From contig OX419756.1 of the NCBI GenBank assembly GCA_948567375.1, positions 12,653,001 to 12,717,000 on the forward strand: 64,000 nt of DNA. The letters are read 5' to 3'. The position numbers were made by a program, and so were the translations under genes. The notes beneath the pieces were generated by a model that searched no databases, was not told the DNA's origin, and worked only from the letters and a program-made list of their open reading frames with translations. This DNA is from Lunularia cruciata (lineage: Eukaryota; Streptophyta; Marchantiopsida; Lunulariales; Lunulariaceae). Numbering within the stretch: position 1 is the first letter of the stretch; every line of letters begins with the position of its first letter. Of the stretch, positions 1 to 11,139 are shown piece after piece.

Positions 1-660
1 CAATGGGGGTGGTGGATGCCAAGCCATAACCATGGGAGGCTTGTGAATATACCTCCAAGATTGATGTGAGAATGAGTGGTCACAACATCAAGGATACAAT
101 GGTTGATGGAGGATCATTAGTGAATGCCATGTCAGAAAGGTTGATGAAGAAGTTGGGTATGATACCCTCAAGACCTTCAACATTTATGGTGAGCATGGGA
201 AACAAATAACAGGTTTGATCAGTAGGGGTGATGGGCAAGGTGGTAGTTTCAGTTATGGGAGTTCAAAATCTCAAGACTTTCCAAGTCTTGAAGGATTCAA
301 GCTATGATTTACTTCTTGGGAGGCCATGGTTGAGAGCAGCACGCAAAACTGATTGAGGGCACAAAGGGTACTTGAGGATTGGGCCATCAAACCAAAGAGT
401 CATTGTTCTTGTGACTAACACCACCAACACTTCACATTTGGATACACCATCTTCTGATTATTGGGAATCAAATTCTGAAGAAGGAGCTTAAGGTGTGGAC
501 ACAAGCATGGAGGAGGAGACTTCCACAAAGGAGGATGAATCTGAATAGGATTCAGATGTGTATCCCCTGTGTGCTATGGATTTTGAACCTAAGCCAAAGG
601 TTTTGAAGGGCCCAAATAAATCACCATTGACACTTGAGGAGGTAGAGGGAAGATTAACTC
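1..660 (+). pseudogene. Family A Ty3/gypsy pol fragment (protease to start of RT spacer)
   Basis: This is a decayed piece of the family A polyprotein. Across several stops it reads the aspartic protease region: a VDGGS active-site motif (the usual DSG is replaced by DGG), then an LLLGRPWL motif typical of the retropepsin C-terminal part. An acidic Ser/Asp/Glu-rich spacer and the start of the pre-RT region (SPLTLEEVE) follow. It matches the better-preserved minus-strand copy at 8172-9549. In-frame stops near positions 28, 208, 215, 354, 489 and 545 mark it as dead. It is cut at 660 by G LTR 1. It may be the 5' part of the same A element whose RT, RNase H and integrase resume at 22736; that link is inference, because the RT core is missing and the flanking 5-mers do not match. 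Confidence 0.85.
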
Positions 661-3142
661 TATGGTACCCACATTTTTTGTTTTTTTTTGAAATGGAGAA
701 GAAGAAGTGTATAGAGAAGTCGGATTGCGCCTATATGGCCAAAGAAGGCAAAGAAAAGAGTCTTCGGGATGAAACCTGAGGTAACGTGGCTTTGGGTCAT
801 AAGGCAAAGTACTCGGACTTGCCTTGTTAGCATACAACCCGAAGTAAGAAGTCTTTGTATTGGGGGGAGCTCAACCCCAGGCAAAATCAATGTAACAACC
901 TTTCTTTGGGGCAAGAAATTCAAGAAGGGACCGTTCCAAAACCGGCGGTCATACGCTTGAAGTACACTCAACAGTGACACGTGCATGCAAGAGATGTGAT
1001 TTCTCAGTAGAAACTTGAATTGAAGAGAGACGAAGAAGGCACGACTCTTTGAAAATCGGGCTAACAATGAAGCAATGTCGAGCAATTTTCCTTTGCTGTT
1101 GAGGAGTTGTCCTGCAGGAGATCATGGGAAGGGAAGTAGAGTTGAAGACGCGCTGGTGTGTAGAGGAGAATTTGAGAGAGCTAACTTGAGAGACAATGAG
1201 GAAGAAAGAAAGATGGGAGGAGGAAAGAAGAACTCCAAATTCGTAGTGAGAAATCATGTGATTTGGAGGTTTAGGGTTAGGAGATTGGTGCTCGGAAGAG
1301 AGGCAAGCACGGAGCAAGGTGCCATGTTCTTGGGGAAGGGAGAGGTAGCCGAAGAAACCCAAGAAGTGAGGGATGCCTTTTGTTCAAAGAGAACGAAGAA
1401 TGAGTATAAGGTTAAGAGTTACAAAGATCCAGTGAAGAGAGGGATCATGAGTGCTCTCATGGCAATCCTAAAGCTGGAGAGGACGACTTATGTGATGAAA
1501 CACCAAGTAGTGTTCTTCCATAAGACGTTTGTAGGAGAACCTATCAACTGGGCGAGGTGCTTCCATGGGAGGACAAGGAAAATGGTATGGAATTTGCGGG
1601 ATAAGTCACCTCCACACTACATTGTGCCGTTTGCAGCACATTTCTACCTCGGGTTGAATTTGCTCAATTTGGCGGAGTGCAGCAGAATGGTGTCTCACTT
1701 TCATCCCGACTTGAGAAGGGAAGTTGACGCGGAGGAGCAACAATATACTCTTCAAATCTGAAGCACTGATGAGTACAACGCATAGACGAGAAAGAGTACG
1801 GAGGTAGAAGTGAGTACTCCAAAGTTGAAGAAGTGGAGTCGACAAGGAGAAGGCAAAGATGTAGAGAACACGAGACCTTGGAAGACCAGGAGAGGAGACC
1901 CGAGGAAAGGTATGGTGGTGATCGCTTCACCAGAAGAAGACTTGGAAGGTGAAGCCGAGTGCAAGTCCAAAGACTTGGAACACAAGGAGGAACTTGATCT
2001 CAGGTTACAAAGGGGGGATACGAGTAGTGATAGTGAAGAAGGTGGGGAGATGACGTCAATACCTGCTGCAGAAGGAGAAGAAGTTTGGGTGGAGCGCAAG
2101 AAACAAAATAATGCGAAGTTGGAGGATGAGGTACCTGAGCCGGAGGAGAAGAAGATTACGATTCAAAGGGGAGTTTGGTTGAGATGCAAGGCGAAGTGTG
2201 AAGCAGGTCCGAGCAAGGCAAGGGAAGAGGAGAATGCTAGTTTGGGAAGTGAAGCGTCTATTCTGATATGACAACTGCAGTGAAGAAGGCAAGTATTGGG
2301 AGAAAAAGAGGTAAAGAAGGAGGTCACTCCGCAGATTGAAGTAGGTGCAAGTGATGGGGTGGAGTACTTGCAAGAAATTGTTTGCCCGTTGTTAGTGAAG
2401 TTAGAGCACAAGAAGAAAGAGATGCAATTGAAACGTCCGGAGGTGAAGACTGTGTTGCAGGTTTTGGCAAGACTAGAAGAAGAGAACTTGGAGTTGAAGA
2501 GGAGTATAATCTGAGGTGAGGAGGAAAGGGAAGTACTGCAAGGAGATGCAGTAGTACAGTGTCTAGTTATTGAGAAGTTGAAGAGAGAAGCAAGGTATTG
2601 AGAGGAAATTGTGGAGAAGAGTGACATAGCAAGGGAGAGACAAGTAGCAGAGTACGAAATCTTGAAGCAGCAGTTTGCTGATTCAAGACTAGAAATTATC
2701 CATGCTATGGCGAGGGTAGCAGAGAAGGAACAAGAGCTAGATAGAGTGATGGAGAGTGTAGAAGAGAAGAAGCAACTGTGGCAATGGGAGTTGACAGTAA
2801 GATATAGGGAAGAAGAGAGATTACGAGAGTTACTTCGTAATCAAGAGGAGAAGATTGTGCAGAAGGAGAAGGAGAAGGAGAAGGAAACTGTGAAAGCCGA
2901 GTTCAAGGTAGAGTTGGCAATGTACCGGGAAGATTGGCTTGCAGATCGGGAGCATGAAAGGAAGATGAGATTGGAGCCATTGAAGGAGATCATAATCAGG
3001 ATGAATGCGATGCTGAGTACAAAGGCCAGTGTTTGTATTGAAGAAACAAGGCTGCACAAGTTGAAGTTGTTGGTGCAAGAGACAAGGAGGAGACATGCAA
3101 AGGACACAGACTTGAATGCTCTATTAATTAGTCTCAAAACTT
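661..3142 (+). mobile_element. Giant G LTR, copy 1 (3'-truncated)
   Basis: The copy starts with TATGGTACCCACA, the usual TGTGGTACCCACA start with one change. It continues through the U3-like leader and the LTR ORF, and homology to the other copies stops near 3142, about 230 codons before the expected stop. It is inserted in family A pol. The left flank 5-mer is AACTC; the right end is lost, so no TSD can be tested. The TATA box is degraded (CTTTGAAAATC in place of CTCTATAAAAATC). Confidence 0.85.
1075..3142 (+). pseudogene. LTR-encoded coiled-coil protein gene, copy 1 (broken)
   Basis: The start is the conserved MSSNFPL peptide at 1075. A deletion of about 190 bp near 1270 removes the W-rich stretch found in other copies between AIWRLDV and ESDWRLVL, but the frame stays open to 1761. 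Stops at 1761, 2271, 2515 and 2600 interrupt the acidic linker (DTSSDSEEGGEMT) and the coiled coil. The last open stretch, 2611-3186, encodes heptad-rich sequence such as EKEQELDRVMESVEEKKQ and runs out of the homologous region near 3142. This copy belongs to the same subfamily as copies 8, 10, 15 and 16. Molecular function is unknown; see the copy at 13478-16045 for the full layout. Confidence 0.8.
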
Positions 3143-3740
3143 GGAGTTCTTCTATTTGTGAAAGGAAGGTGGATCTTAATCAATGAAGGAAAACAGTATC
3201 TGGATTTGTAGAGTTTATTTGAGAAACCAACAAGGTCAGAAAGATATAGCATGACCACCCAAAACAAACCTGCATTCTTATAAACTGAACTTTGAGTTCT
3301 TGAGAAGGTCTATCAGCAAAGGAGAAAAGATTATTGTGCAAGATAACTTGAAAGAGGGAAATAATGCATTGGGCTCTACAAGGGTAAGACAAGGCAGATG
3401 TAAATAAAGCCAAGCTCCAACCATATCAATATTCAAAATAGGGAATTTCCCATAGCTACAAAGAGGCTGATAGTGAATTGGTCATATCTCCTTGCAATAT
3501 TAAGCACAAAGATGGAGATGATTATGTTGAAGAGATATTTATGGCGGAGGAAGAACCCTAGATTTGAATTGGGAAGCAACAACTAAAAGTCTAAATGTGG
3601 ACAGCTAGGCGCTTGGTGCATTCTCAAGACCTTATAAACCCTGCAACACTGGATGATGGCTCTTCAACTCTGCTTTTTTCTTGTTGTAGAAGCACCTATA
3701 GTGGACAAATGATATTTGATAAATACTCACCTCCACCATA
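3143..3740. other. Unassigned 598-bp segment between two G LTRs
   Basis: I recognise no LTR, ORF or motif here. The six frames are broken by stops, and base composition is like the surroundings. It starts exactly where LTR copy 1 loses homology and ends at the terminus of LTR copy 2. It could be host DNA that was the original target of LTR 2, or an internal piece of a retroelement whose relatives are not in this window. Confidence 0.5.
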
Positions 3741-5331
3741 TGTGAGAACTCAACAAGTATCACTGTTGTGATAATCAGGTAAATAAAAATTGTTCCCATA
3801 AAGATACAAGTTGAAAATGGTCAAATACAAAGTAAAATGTAACAATTGAGTTCTTCTTGGTTGCATCTTTAAGCTCTCAGGTAGAAACCACACCCAAAAG
3901 AGAGTAACAAGCACTTATCATAATCTTGTCACAAATTAACACTCATAATCATAATATTTTTCAATCTTTCCAAACAACATTTGATTGTGATGATTTAGAT
4001 TCTCCTAAAGATGGCTGCTTCATTGAAAAACAACTTTGCCTCAGAATTGTATTACACCCATCCACTAAAGGCACAACTTCCTTGATCAAAATTTCTTCAC
4101 ATCAAACTCACGCTACACTCACAAATGCAAAATACTACCAACACTACAATTCCTCTGAGATCTATCAAGGCATTGCTTTGATTGCACTTCACTCAAGATC
4201 AAACACACAAAATGGAGACCAGCGTTATGTAACATCATCCCAACATCCCACAAGCACATTGACTTGCACTTCAAAATTCTCCACACAGTCATAAACAAAA
4301 ACACAAACCTATCACTTGAAATTAAGCTCAAACAACAAGAATTGAGAATCAACACTTCACTTTATTTATCTTCAAAATTATGAATATTGAACAACATTTA
4401 ACTTTGAATGCTTCTTTAAATAGGCAAAGCACTTCAATAGTTAGTTAACTAATATATGATTCTATAACAACTCTTTCAACCTATAGATCCGAGATGATAA
4501 TGCACCTCTTCATATCTGCCTCTTCAAATCTCAAATCTTTTACTACTCCAATTTGATGTCAACCTCAACTTTAGCTTTCAAACCCGATGATCATCCCATC
4601 ACTTCTCCTTCTTTGGATCTCTCTTCTACTAACTCCTTCATTGTTTCTTCTACTTCTTCACCTTGAACTACAATTCCACTTACGGGTAACCTTTCTATCT
4701 CTTTATTGTCCGACCCAATCTTCTTTAATGTCTTAGATAATTGATCCAAGGACACCTACACTCCTACTTCTACTACTTTGGATGTCTTATCTATCTTCAC
4801 ACTACTCTAGAGTCTCTCTTACTCTGAATTAACTAAGTCTAATCAGAGACTTACATTATCTCCTACCTCTTACATTTTTCTATCAACTCTTTCTCTCAAA
4901 CAAATCAAAAGATTGTTCATATCTACATCCTTTGCTCTCCTCTTCCAAGTTTCCTACACAAGCAACTTCAATTCATGCAATCTTGCTTCCTTCAACTTCC
5001 CTTCTGATTTTGTGCCATCATTGCTCTCATTCTCCCAACAACTTCTCCTACTAACTCTGATGCATACCCTTCAACTCCTATCTATACATCTTTAACTCAT
5101 CTTCATACTCGACTTCCAACATCTTCTTCTCCTCCACATATTGAGTAATCTAACTCTCAACACTTCTTACCAGACTTCTCGGACCTCTTGGTGTTGGACC
5201 GTTTACTCCCATTTCCATGCTTGATCTTTCTTGGCTGCACTCTTCTTCAGGCGCTCTAATTCCTTCTCAATCACAGCCGCCATTGCCTTTGCATGTATGC
5301 TTTCAATACAAGCTTTGCTTACCTCAACTTT
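3741..5331 (-). mobile_element. Giant G LTR, copy 2 (diverged, interrupted by copy 3)
   Basis: The terminus TGTGAGAACTCAACAAGTATCAC is a mutated form of the G LTR 3' end (TGTGACAACCC... on this strand). It is followed by the conserved roughly 790-bp post-ORF region and by the 3' part of a diverged LTR ORF on the minus strand from about 4560. It belongs to the diverged subfamily of copies 9, 11, 12 and 14. Copy 3 is inserted at 5331/5332; the rest of copy 2 is not seen because the far end of copy 3 is also lost. Only fragments of the ORF are open. Confidence 0.8.
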
Positions 5332-8171
5332 TGTGACAACCCGGCAAATATCACTTTTGCGGTAATCAGGTAAGTAAAGTTTGTTCCTGCAGAGATACAA
5401 GTCAGAATTGGTCAAATACAAAGTCAAACAGTAACATGTAGTTCTTCTTGGTTGCGTCTTTAATCTCTCAGGTAGAAACCACACCCAGAAGAGAGTAACA
5501 AGCACTGACTCACAATCTTGTCACAAATTAACACTTCTTAATCACAACATCTTCAATTCTTTCCAAACAATCTTGATTGTGATGATTCAAGCTCTCCCAA
5601 AAATGGCACGTCATTGCAAAACAACTTTGCCTCAGAATAGTATTTCACCCCTCCACTGAAGGCACAACTTCCTCAATCAAAATTGCTTCACATCGACCTC
5701 ACACTGCACTCACAAATGTAGAATACTACCAACACTACAATTCCTCTCATATCTGTCAAGGCATTGCTTTGCTTGCACTTCACTCAAGATCAAACACATA
5801 GAATGAAGATCAAGGCTGCGGAATCCAACATGCAACAAGCACACTAACTTGCACTTTGAATTTCTCCAAACACTCACAACCACAATTACAAAGTTGATAC
5901 TCGGAATCAAGCTCAAGCAACAAGCACTACTTCATAGCACTTTGCTTTATCTATTCTCAGAAATTATGAGCACTAAACAACATTTCTCTGCAAATGCCAC
6001 TCTTAAGTGAACAAATCAATAGTTCTAATAGTTATATTGTTCTACAACAACTTTTCTAACCTGCAGATCCCAAATGACAATGCACCTCTTCATATCTACC
6101 TCTTCATATCTCAAAACTGTTACTAATCCAATCCGATGTCTCATTCGTCATCGGCTTTCAAACCCAAACCCAAAGTAATTTTACTTCCTACTACTCTGTC
6201 CTCAGGGTTTCATATCTTCTACTTCTTCTACCAGATTCAACAATTCTCTTTCCTGATCTGAAATTGCACTAGTGGGTAATCTATCTAACTCTTCATCTCT
6301 TGACCCACTCTTCTCCAATGTCTCCATCTCTAACTCCAAAGACATCTGCACTCCTATGTTATCTACTTTGGGTTTGGCTCTAACATCTTTCCAACATTTT
6401 TCTATCTCTATTTTCACTAAGTCTAATCTAATCGCAATATTGTCTTCTACTTCTAAGATCTTCTTGTCTATACGAGTTCTTAAACTACTCAACAAGGCAT
6501 TCAAATCAGTGTCTTTTGCCTGTCTTTGCCTCGTCTCTTGCACCAACAATTTCAACTAGTGCAAAGGCCAATTTGAACATTGGCCTTTGCACTCAACATC
6601 GCATTCATCCTGAGGACTATCTCCTTCAACGGCTCCAATCTCATCTTCCTCTCTTGCTCTTGATCTGCAAGCCAGTCCTCCCTGTACATTGCCAATTCCG
6701 CTTCGAACTCGGCTTTCACCGTCTCCTTCTCCTTCTCCTTCTGTACAACCTTCTCCTCCTGATTACAAAGTAACTCTTGTAAGCTCTCTTCTTCCCTATA
6801 CCGTGCTGCCAACTCTCTTTGCCAGAGTTGCTTCTTCTCCTCTACACTCTCCATCACCCTATTGAGCTCTTGATCCTTTCCTGCTACTCTCGCCATAGCA
6901 TGGATAACTTCTACTCTTGAATCAGCAAACTGCTGCTTCAAGATCTCGTATTCAGCTACTTGTCTTTCCCTTGCTATGTCACTCTTCTTAACAAGATATT
7001 CTTGATATCTCACTTCTCTCTTCAGGTCTTCAATTACCTGAGTCTTCACTACTGCCTCCGCTCGGAGTACTTCCCTTTCCTCCTCACCTCGGGTTATACT
7101 CTTCTTCAACTCCAAGTTCGCTTCTTCTAATTTGGACAACACCTGCAAGACAGTCTTTACCTCTGGACAAGTCAACTGCATCTCCTTCCTCTTGTACTCT
7201 AACTTCACCAGCAGAGGACACACCACCTCCCACAGGTACTCAACTCCATTGCTTGGAGTTACTTCTTCTTGCGTAGCCACTTCTCTTTGTACTTCTTGTT
7301 CATCCGATACTCGCTTTCTTCTCTGCATTCTTTGTATCAAAACAGATGCCTCGCTTCTTGAGCTTGCATTTGCTTCTTCTTGCACATTACTTGGACCTGC
7401 ATCGTACTTCGCCTTACGTCTCGAGCAGACTCCCCCTGAACTGCAATCTTCTCTTCTGCCTCAAGTACTTCGTCTTCCAACGTTGTGTTGTCCTTGGTCT
7501 TGATCTTTGCCTGAACTTCTTCTTCTTCTTCTACAGCAGCTAGTGCCGATGTCATTTCTCTACCTTCATCGCTGTTGCTACTCGTATCTCCACTCTGTAG
7601 CGTTAGCTCGGGCTCTTCCTTGTGTTCCGAGTCTTTGGTCTTGCACTCGGCATCACCTTCCGAGTCTTCATCTTCCGACTTGATCACCACCATGCCTTGC
7701 CTTGTGTTTCCTCTCCTGGTCTTCTGAGGTTTTGTCGTGTCTTCAGCTTTGCCCTGCTGACTTCTCTTCTTCGACTTTGGAGTACTCACTTCGATCTCCA
7801 TATTCTTCCCTGTCTTCTTGTAAAACTTGTTGTTGCTTTTGATTTGCAAGATGTACTACTGCTCCTCTACATCGACCTCCTTTCTCAAATTGGGATGGAA
7901 ATGCAACACCATCTGAGTTTGCTCCGCCGAGTTCAGCAAATTCAACCTAAGGTAGAAATGAGCTACAAATGGCACGATGTAGTGTGGAGGCAATTTATCC
8001 TGTAGATTCCACACCATTTGTTGCATTCTCCCATGGAAATACCTCACCCAATTGATCGGTTCTCTTGCAAACAACTTGTGAAAGAACACCGCTTGGTGTT
8101 TCATCACATAGATTGTTCTTTCCGGCTTTAGGATTGCCATCAGAGCACTCACAATTCCTCTCTTGACAAGG
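5332..8171 (-). mobile_element. Giant G LTR, copy 3 (5'-truncated, fused to family A RT)
   Basis: The 3' end TGTGACAACCCGGCA is intact at 5332. The post-ORF region is about 790 bp and the LTR ORF runs on the minus strand from 8171 to 6123. Homology stops near 8171, where the sequence becomes the family A reverse transcriptase. The N-terminal third of the ORF, the TATA box and the U3 part are therefore missing. The join lies within a short shared stretch (GGTCTTTGG on the plus strand), which suggests illegitimate recombination. Confidence 0.85.
6123..8171 (-). pseudogene. LTR-encoded coiled-coil protein gene, copy 3 (N-terminus missing)
   Basis: Open segments are 8171-7856 (end of the N-terminal domain with SALMAILKPERT and FHGRMQQMVWNL), 7849-7337 (basic KKRSQQGK patch, then acidic linker), 7385-6552 (277 aa coiled coil with CPLLVKLEYKRKEMQ, QVAEYEILKQQFADSR and the EKEKE run) and 6555-6202 (C-terminal coiled coil). 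Three frame changes separate them. The stop falls at 6123-6125. The 277-residue segment is among the longest undamaged coiled-coil stretches in the window. No catalytic motif is visible. Confidence 0.8.
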
Positions 8172-9549
8172 TCTTTGGCTTCTTGTAATCCACACATACC
8201 CAAAGCTTGCCATTCTTTTTCTTCACAATGACAATTGGAGACACCCATTTTGAATTCTCCACCTCAAAGATAAATCCAGCCTCCTTGAGCTTATCAATCT
8301 CCTCCTTCACAACCAAAGATATTGGTGGGCTAATGCAACATTGCTTTTGGTGGATTGGTCTTGCATGTGACTCCACCTCTATCTTGTGCTCCTCCAAGGT
8401 GACTTCCTTCAAATCCTTGTAACTAAAAGCAAACACATGGATGAACTTGCGGAAAATCTCCTCAAATCTCACCTTCTCCTCCTTGGTAACATTTGGGCCA
8501 TACTTGAGGGTAGCTAACCTTCTCTCTACCTCCTCAAGTGTCAATGGTGATTTTTTTGGGTCCTTCAAAACCTCTGGCTTAGGTGAAAAATCCAAAGCAC
8601 ACAAGAGATATACATCTGAATCAGATTCAGATTCATCCTCCTCCGTGGAAGTCTCCTCCTCCATGCTTGTGTCCACACCTGAAGCTCCTTCTTCAGAATC
8701 TGATTCCCAATAATCAGAAGATGGGGTATCTGAATGAGAAGTGTTGGTGGTGTTAGTCACAAGAACAGTGACTCTATGGTTTGATGGCCCAATCCTCAAG
8801 TACCCTTTGTGCCATTGATCAGTTGTGCGTGCTGCTCTTAACCATGGCCTCCCAAGAAGTAATTCATAGCTTGAATCCTTCAAGACTTGGAAAGTCATGA
8901 GATTTTGAACTCCCATAACTGAAACTACCACCTTATCCATCACTCCTACTAGTCGAACTTGTTGCTTGTTTGCCATGCTCACCACAAATGTTGAAGGTCT
9001 TGAGGGTATCATACCCAACTTCTTCATCAACCTTTCTGACATGGCATTCATTGCTGATCCTCCATCAACCAATGCATCCTTGATGTTGTGACCACTCACT
9101 CTCACATCAATCTTGGAGGCAGATTCACAAGCCTCCCATGGTGCTGGCTTGGCATCCACCACCCCCATTGATATTGGAACTTTTGCCTTCTTCTTCTTCT
9201 TGCTCCTTGTAGAACTCAAACCACCTCTAAGCTCCTTTCTCAAGGTAGGGTTCAAATCAATCAATTGGCTCACTGTGATGTTAGCCTTGTGACTACCAAC
9301 ATCCTCCAACACATTGTAGTTCCATTGTTGCTTTGAAATCAAGAAATCCTCCATCCCCAACTTCTTCTCTCTCTTTTGGTATTCTAACTCATACCATGTA
9401 AGTGCTGCATCCTCAAAGAAATCTGGTAATAATGAGGCCCACTCATTCTTCTTCCTCTCATTGTTTTCTATGCAATCTCTCTTGAAGTCTCTCACAAAGG
9501 CCTCCACATCTTCTCCATCCTTGCCAAAGAAAACCGGAAGTTTCCCCAT
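8172..9549 (-). CDS. Family A gag-protease-RT reading frame with internal gag deletion
   Basis: This is a continuous, stop-free frame of about 460 codons starting at the ATG at 9549. Residues about 1-60 are the start of Gag (VEAFVRDFKRDCIENNE, then a WYELEY motif). Sequence near residue 61 jumps directly to the region before the protease (DFLISKQQWNYN), skipping the Gag core and zinc knuckle that are present at 56968-57719 and 61519-61760. Next come the protease (VDGGSAMNAM; LLLGRPWL), an acidic spacer and the RT N-terminus (SKWVSPIVIVKKKNGK, then VCVDYKK), where the A sequence ends at 8172. The extra codons to 8149 come from G LTR 3. An uninterrupted frame among so many dead copies suggests the deletion is old and in frame, or that this copy is young. 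Packaging function should be lost without the Gag core. Confidence 0.85.
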
Positions 9550-9921
9550 CTTAACCTCTCACTATCTTTCTTTCTCTCAATTTTTTTTTCTTTTCTTTTC
9601 TCTCACTCTATTACTAATAGAGTATATACATGACTAACACCATCTGAGAATGATCCACTCTAGGGATCACAAAAGGTTCAGGTTGCTCCAAGATTTCTAT
9701 AGCAACATCAAATCCTAGAGTGCATATTAATCTAACTCTCATGGATAGTTTATCCATAAGTTGAAAGATTATCTCCATCACTAATCTTGAGAACTAGCTG
9801 ATGAAGGTGGTAGTATTTCTGTAGCTGTACTAAGACTCTCTCCAAGATCCTTCACCAAAGTCTCCAAAAGTGCTTTTACTCCACTACACTCATGTCCTTT
9901 TGGAAGTCCTTTTGGAAGTCC
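9550..9921 (-). other. Family A leader between zinc-knuckle ORF and gag
   Basis: No intact ORF. On the minus strand a purine-rich tract (AGAGAAAAGAAAAG type) lies just upstream of the gag ATG, as it does in the copy at 56691-56736. The rest matches 56446-56752 of the other A copy and carries stops in all frames. Confidence 0.6.
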
Positions 9922-10257
9922 TTAAACCTCACACAACTCCTTGGTCTTAGATCTTCTCCCTCCCAATCTTGGTGAAGAAGGTCCAACATGCAAAACCAAG
10001 TCAAGTAAGCCTCTCCTTTCCCTAAATCTCTTGCTTTCAAAGGTCAATGGATATGAACTTGCCTTATGTCCCTTCTTTCCACATAGAAAGCACTTAGACT
10101 CACTCTTTCCTCCAAGTGGTGTAGGTTTCTGGATCCTCTCAACACTCTCTTCAAATTCTATTGTAAACTCTCTTTTCCTCAAATCTACCCCTACAATCAC
10201 CTCAAACCCTTGGGGAACCTTGCATAATCTCAATTTCCACTCTTGATGACCCTCCAT
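9922..10257 (-). CDS. Zinc-knuckle ORF upstream of gag in family A
   Basis: This 111-aa ORF lies between the LTR and gag. Residues about 58-72 read CFLCGKKGHKASSYP, a CCHC knuckle (C-x2-C-x4-H-x4-C) whose last Cys is Ser here but Cys in the copy at 56110-56445. Downstream are a basic patch (SKRFRERRGLLDL) and PSSPRLGGRRSKTKELCEV. The frame upstream is also open in another register (10202-10387, with FCRVEISCMRSL), so the original protein was probably longer and is now frameshifted. CCHC knuckles usually bind RNA or single-stranded nucleic acid. A separate ORF between LTR and gag is known in Ogre/Tat-type elements; equating this ORF with Ogre ORF1 is inference. Confidence 0.65.
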   Translation of the reverse strand: MEGHQEWKLRLCKVPQGFEVIVGVDLRKREFTIEFEESVERIQKPTPLGGKSESKCFLCGKKGHKASSYPLTFESKRFRERRGLLDLVLHVGPSSPRLGGRRSKTKELCEV

Positions 10258-10905
10258 GTTCCCAAGATGAATCTAAACACTCAAACATGCTTTTTGTTGA
10301 TCTCAAACTCCTCATGCATGAGATCTCCACTCTGCAGAATTGACCCTTCCTCACAATGTCACTCAAATCTCCCAACCAGTATATCACAGTCCTCTAAAAT
10401 TTTGTGCACTTGATCACAACTCTAGTATATCTCTCTCTGAAAAATTTCAGATCTTTTCATTGAGCCATTTGACCTAGACATCTTTCTATTCAGCACACAA
10501 TTTTCAGATTTGGTCTGAAAACCACCCCCCTTACTTCAAAACCTCATAATGCCCTTCTCAAAAACGATCTCTCTCTAATTTTTTATGGCAGCAGGTAGGA
10601 TACAATACACTTAATTTTCTTGGAAAGTTTCAAGACAATTCACTGAAAATTGAAGAAATGGCAGACTCTGTACAAGTTTCTAGAGAGCATGCAGTTGCGG
10701 GAGCACTTTACCCTATCAACTTTCAAAAATTCTAGCCCAGTGCGCATAGTAGCTCTCATAATAATTTTAAGTGTGCTAACTGAAAGATAACCCAAACTAT
10801 TATGTGTAGAAATTTCAAGTCCAGATCTCAAACTTGAGATTTTGCCCAAAATCACCTTCATCCCCAAAATCTACAATCCACCTCACACAACCTCTCCAAT
10901 TCCTC
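10258..10905 (-). other. Decayed leader region of family A
   Basis: Homologous to 55421-56100 of A copy 4 but full of stops in every frame. Short conserved peptides (for example RKGQFCRVEISCMRSL at 10202-10387) suggest it was once coding and continuous with the flanking ORFs. Confidence 0.5.
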
Positions 10906-11139
10906 TCATGTGTACAAGATGTACAAAATCACCTCAAAGACATCATAATGAACAACAGGATATACAAATGGATCTTGGTTCTCTAACATAAGTTTACCCC
11001 TCTCCTCTCCTAATGTTCTCTCCAAGTGAGCTCTCATAGCCTCCTTCTGCCTAATGTAGAATTGAACACGGAACATTATCTTGCCTTCTAGAGAGGTCCC
11101 AGCAACGGAACCAAAAATGTGAGCCGGCCTGTCTCTCAC
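10906..11139 (-). CDS. Short upstream ORF starting in the family A LTR
   Basis: This 77-aa ORF begins in the last bases of the 5' LTR, reads through the primer-binding site and continues into the leader. It is well conserved with the ORF at 55178-55420: both have TSLEGKIM, FYIRQKEAMRAHLERTLGEE and VVHYDVFEV. Conservation of the peptide suggests real coding, perhaps the N-terminus of the same protein as the zinc-knuckle ORF. I do not recognise a domain. Initiation at this ATG is uncertain because it lies within the LTR. Confidence 0.5.
   Translation of the reverse strand: MRDRPAHIFGSVAGTSLEGKIMFRVQFYIRQKEAMRAHLERTLGEERGKLMLENQDPFVYPVVHYDVFEVILYILYT
11095..11113 (-). promoter_or_regulatory. 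Primer-binding site of family A copy 1
   Basis: On the minus strand TGGTTCCGTTGCTGGGACC begins 5 nt after the LTR end at 11119. The other copies read closely (29841-29859 TGGTTCCGTTGCCGAGACC; degraded at 55203). It resembles the tRNA-Asp-type site TGGCGCCGTTGCC... used by Athila/Tat elements, but the match is not exact and the tRNA is not certain. Confidence 0.65.

Noticed and set aside
8207-8713. Plus-strand ORFs at 8207-8713
   Set aside because: Antisense shadows of the family A protease-RT frame.
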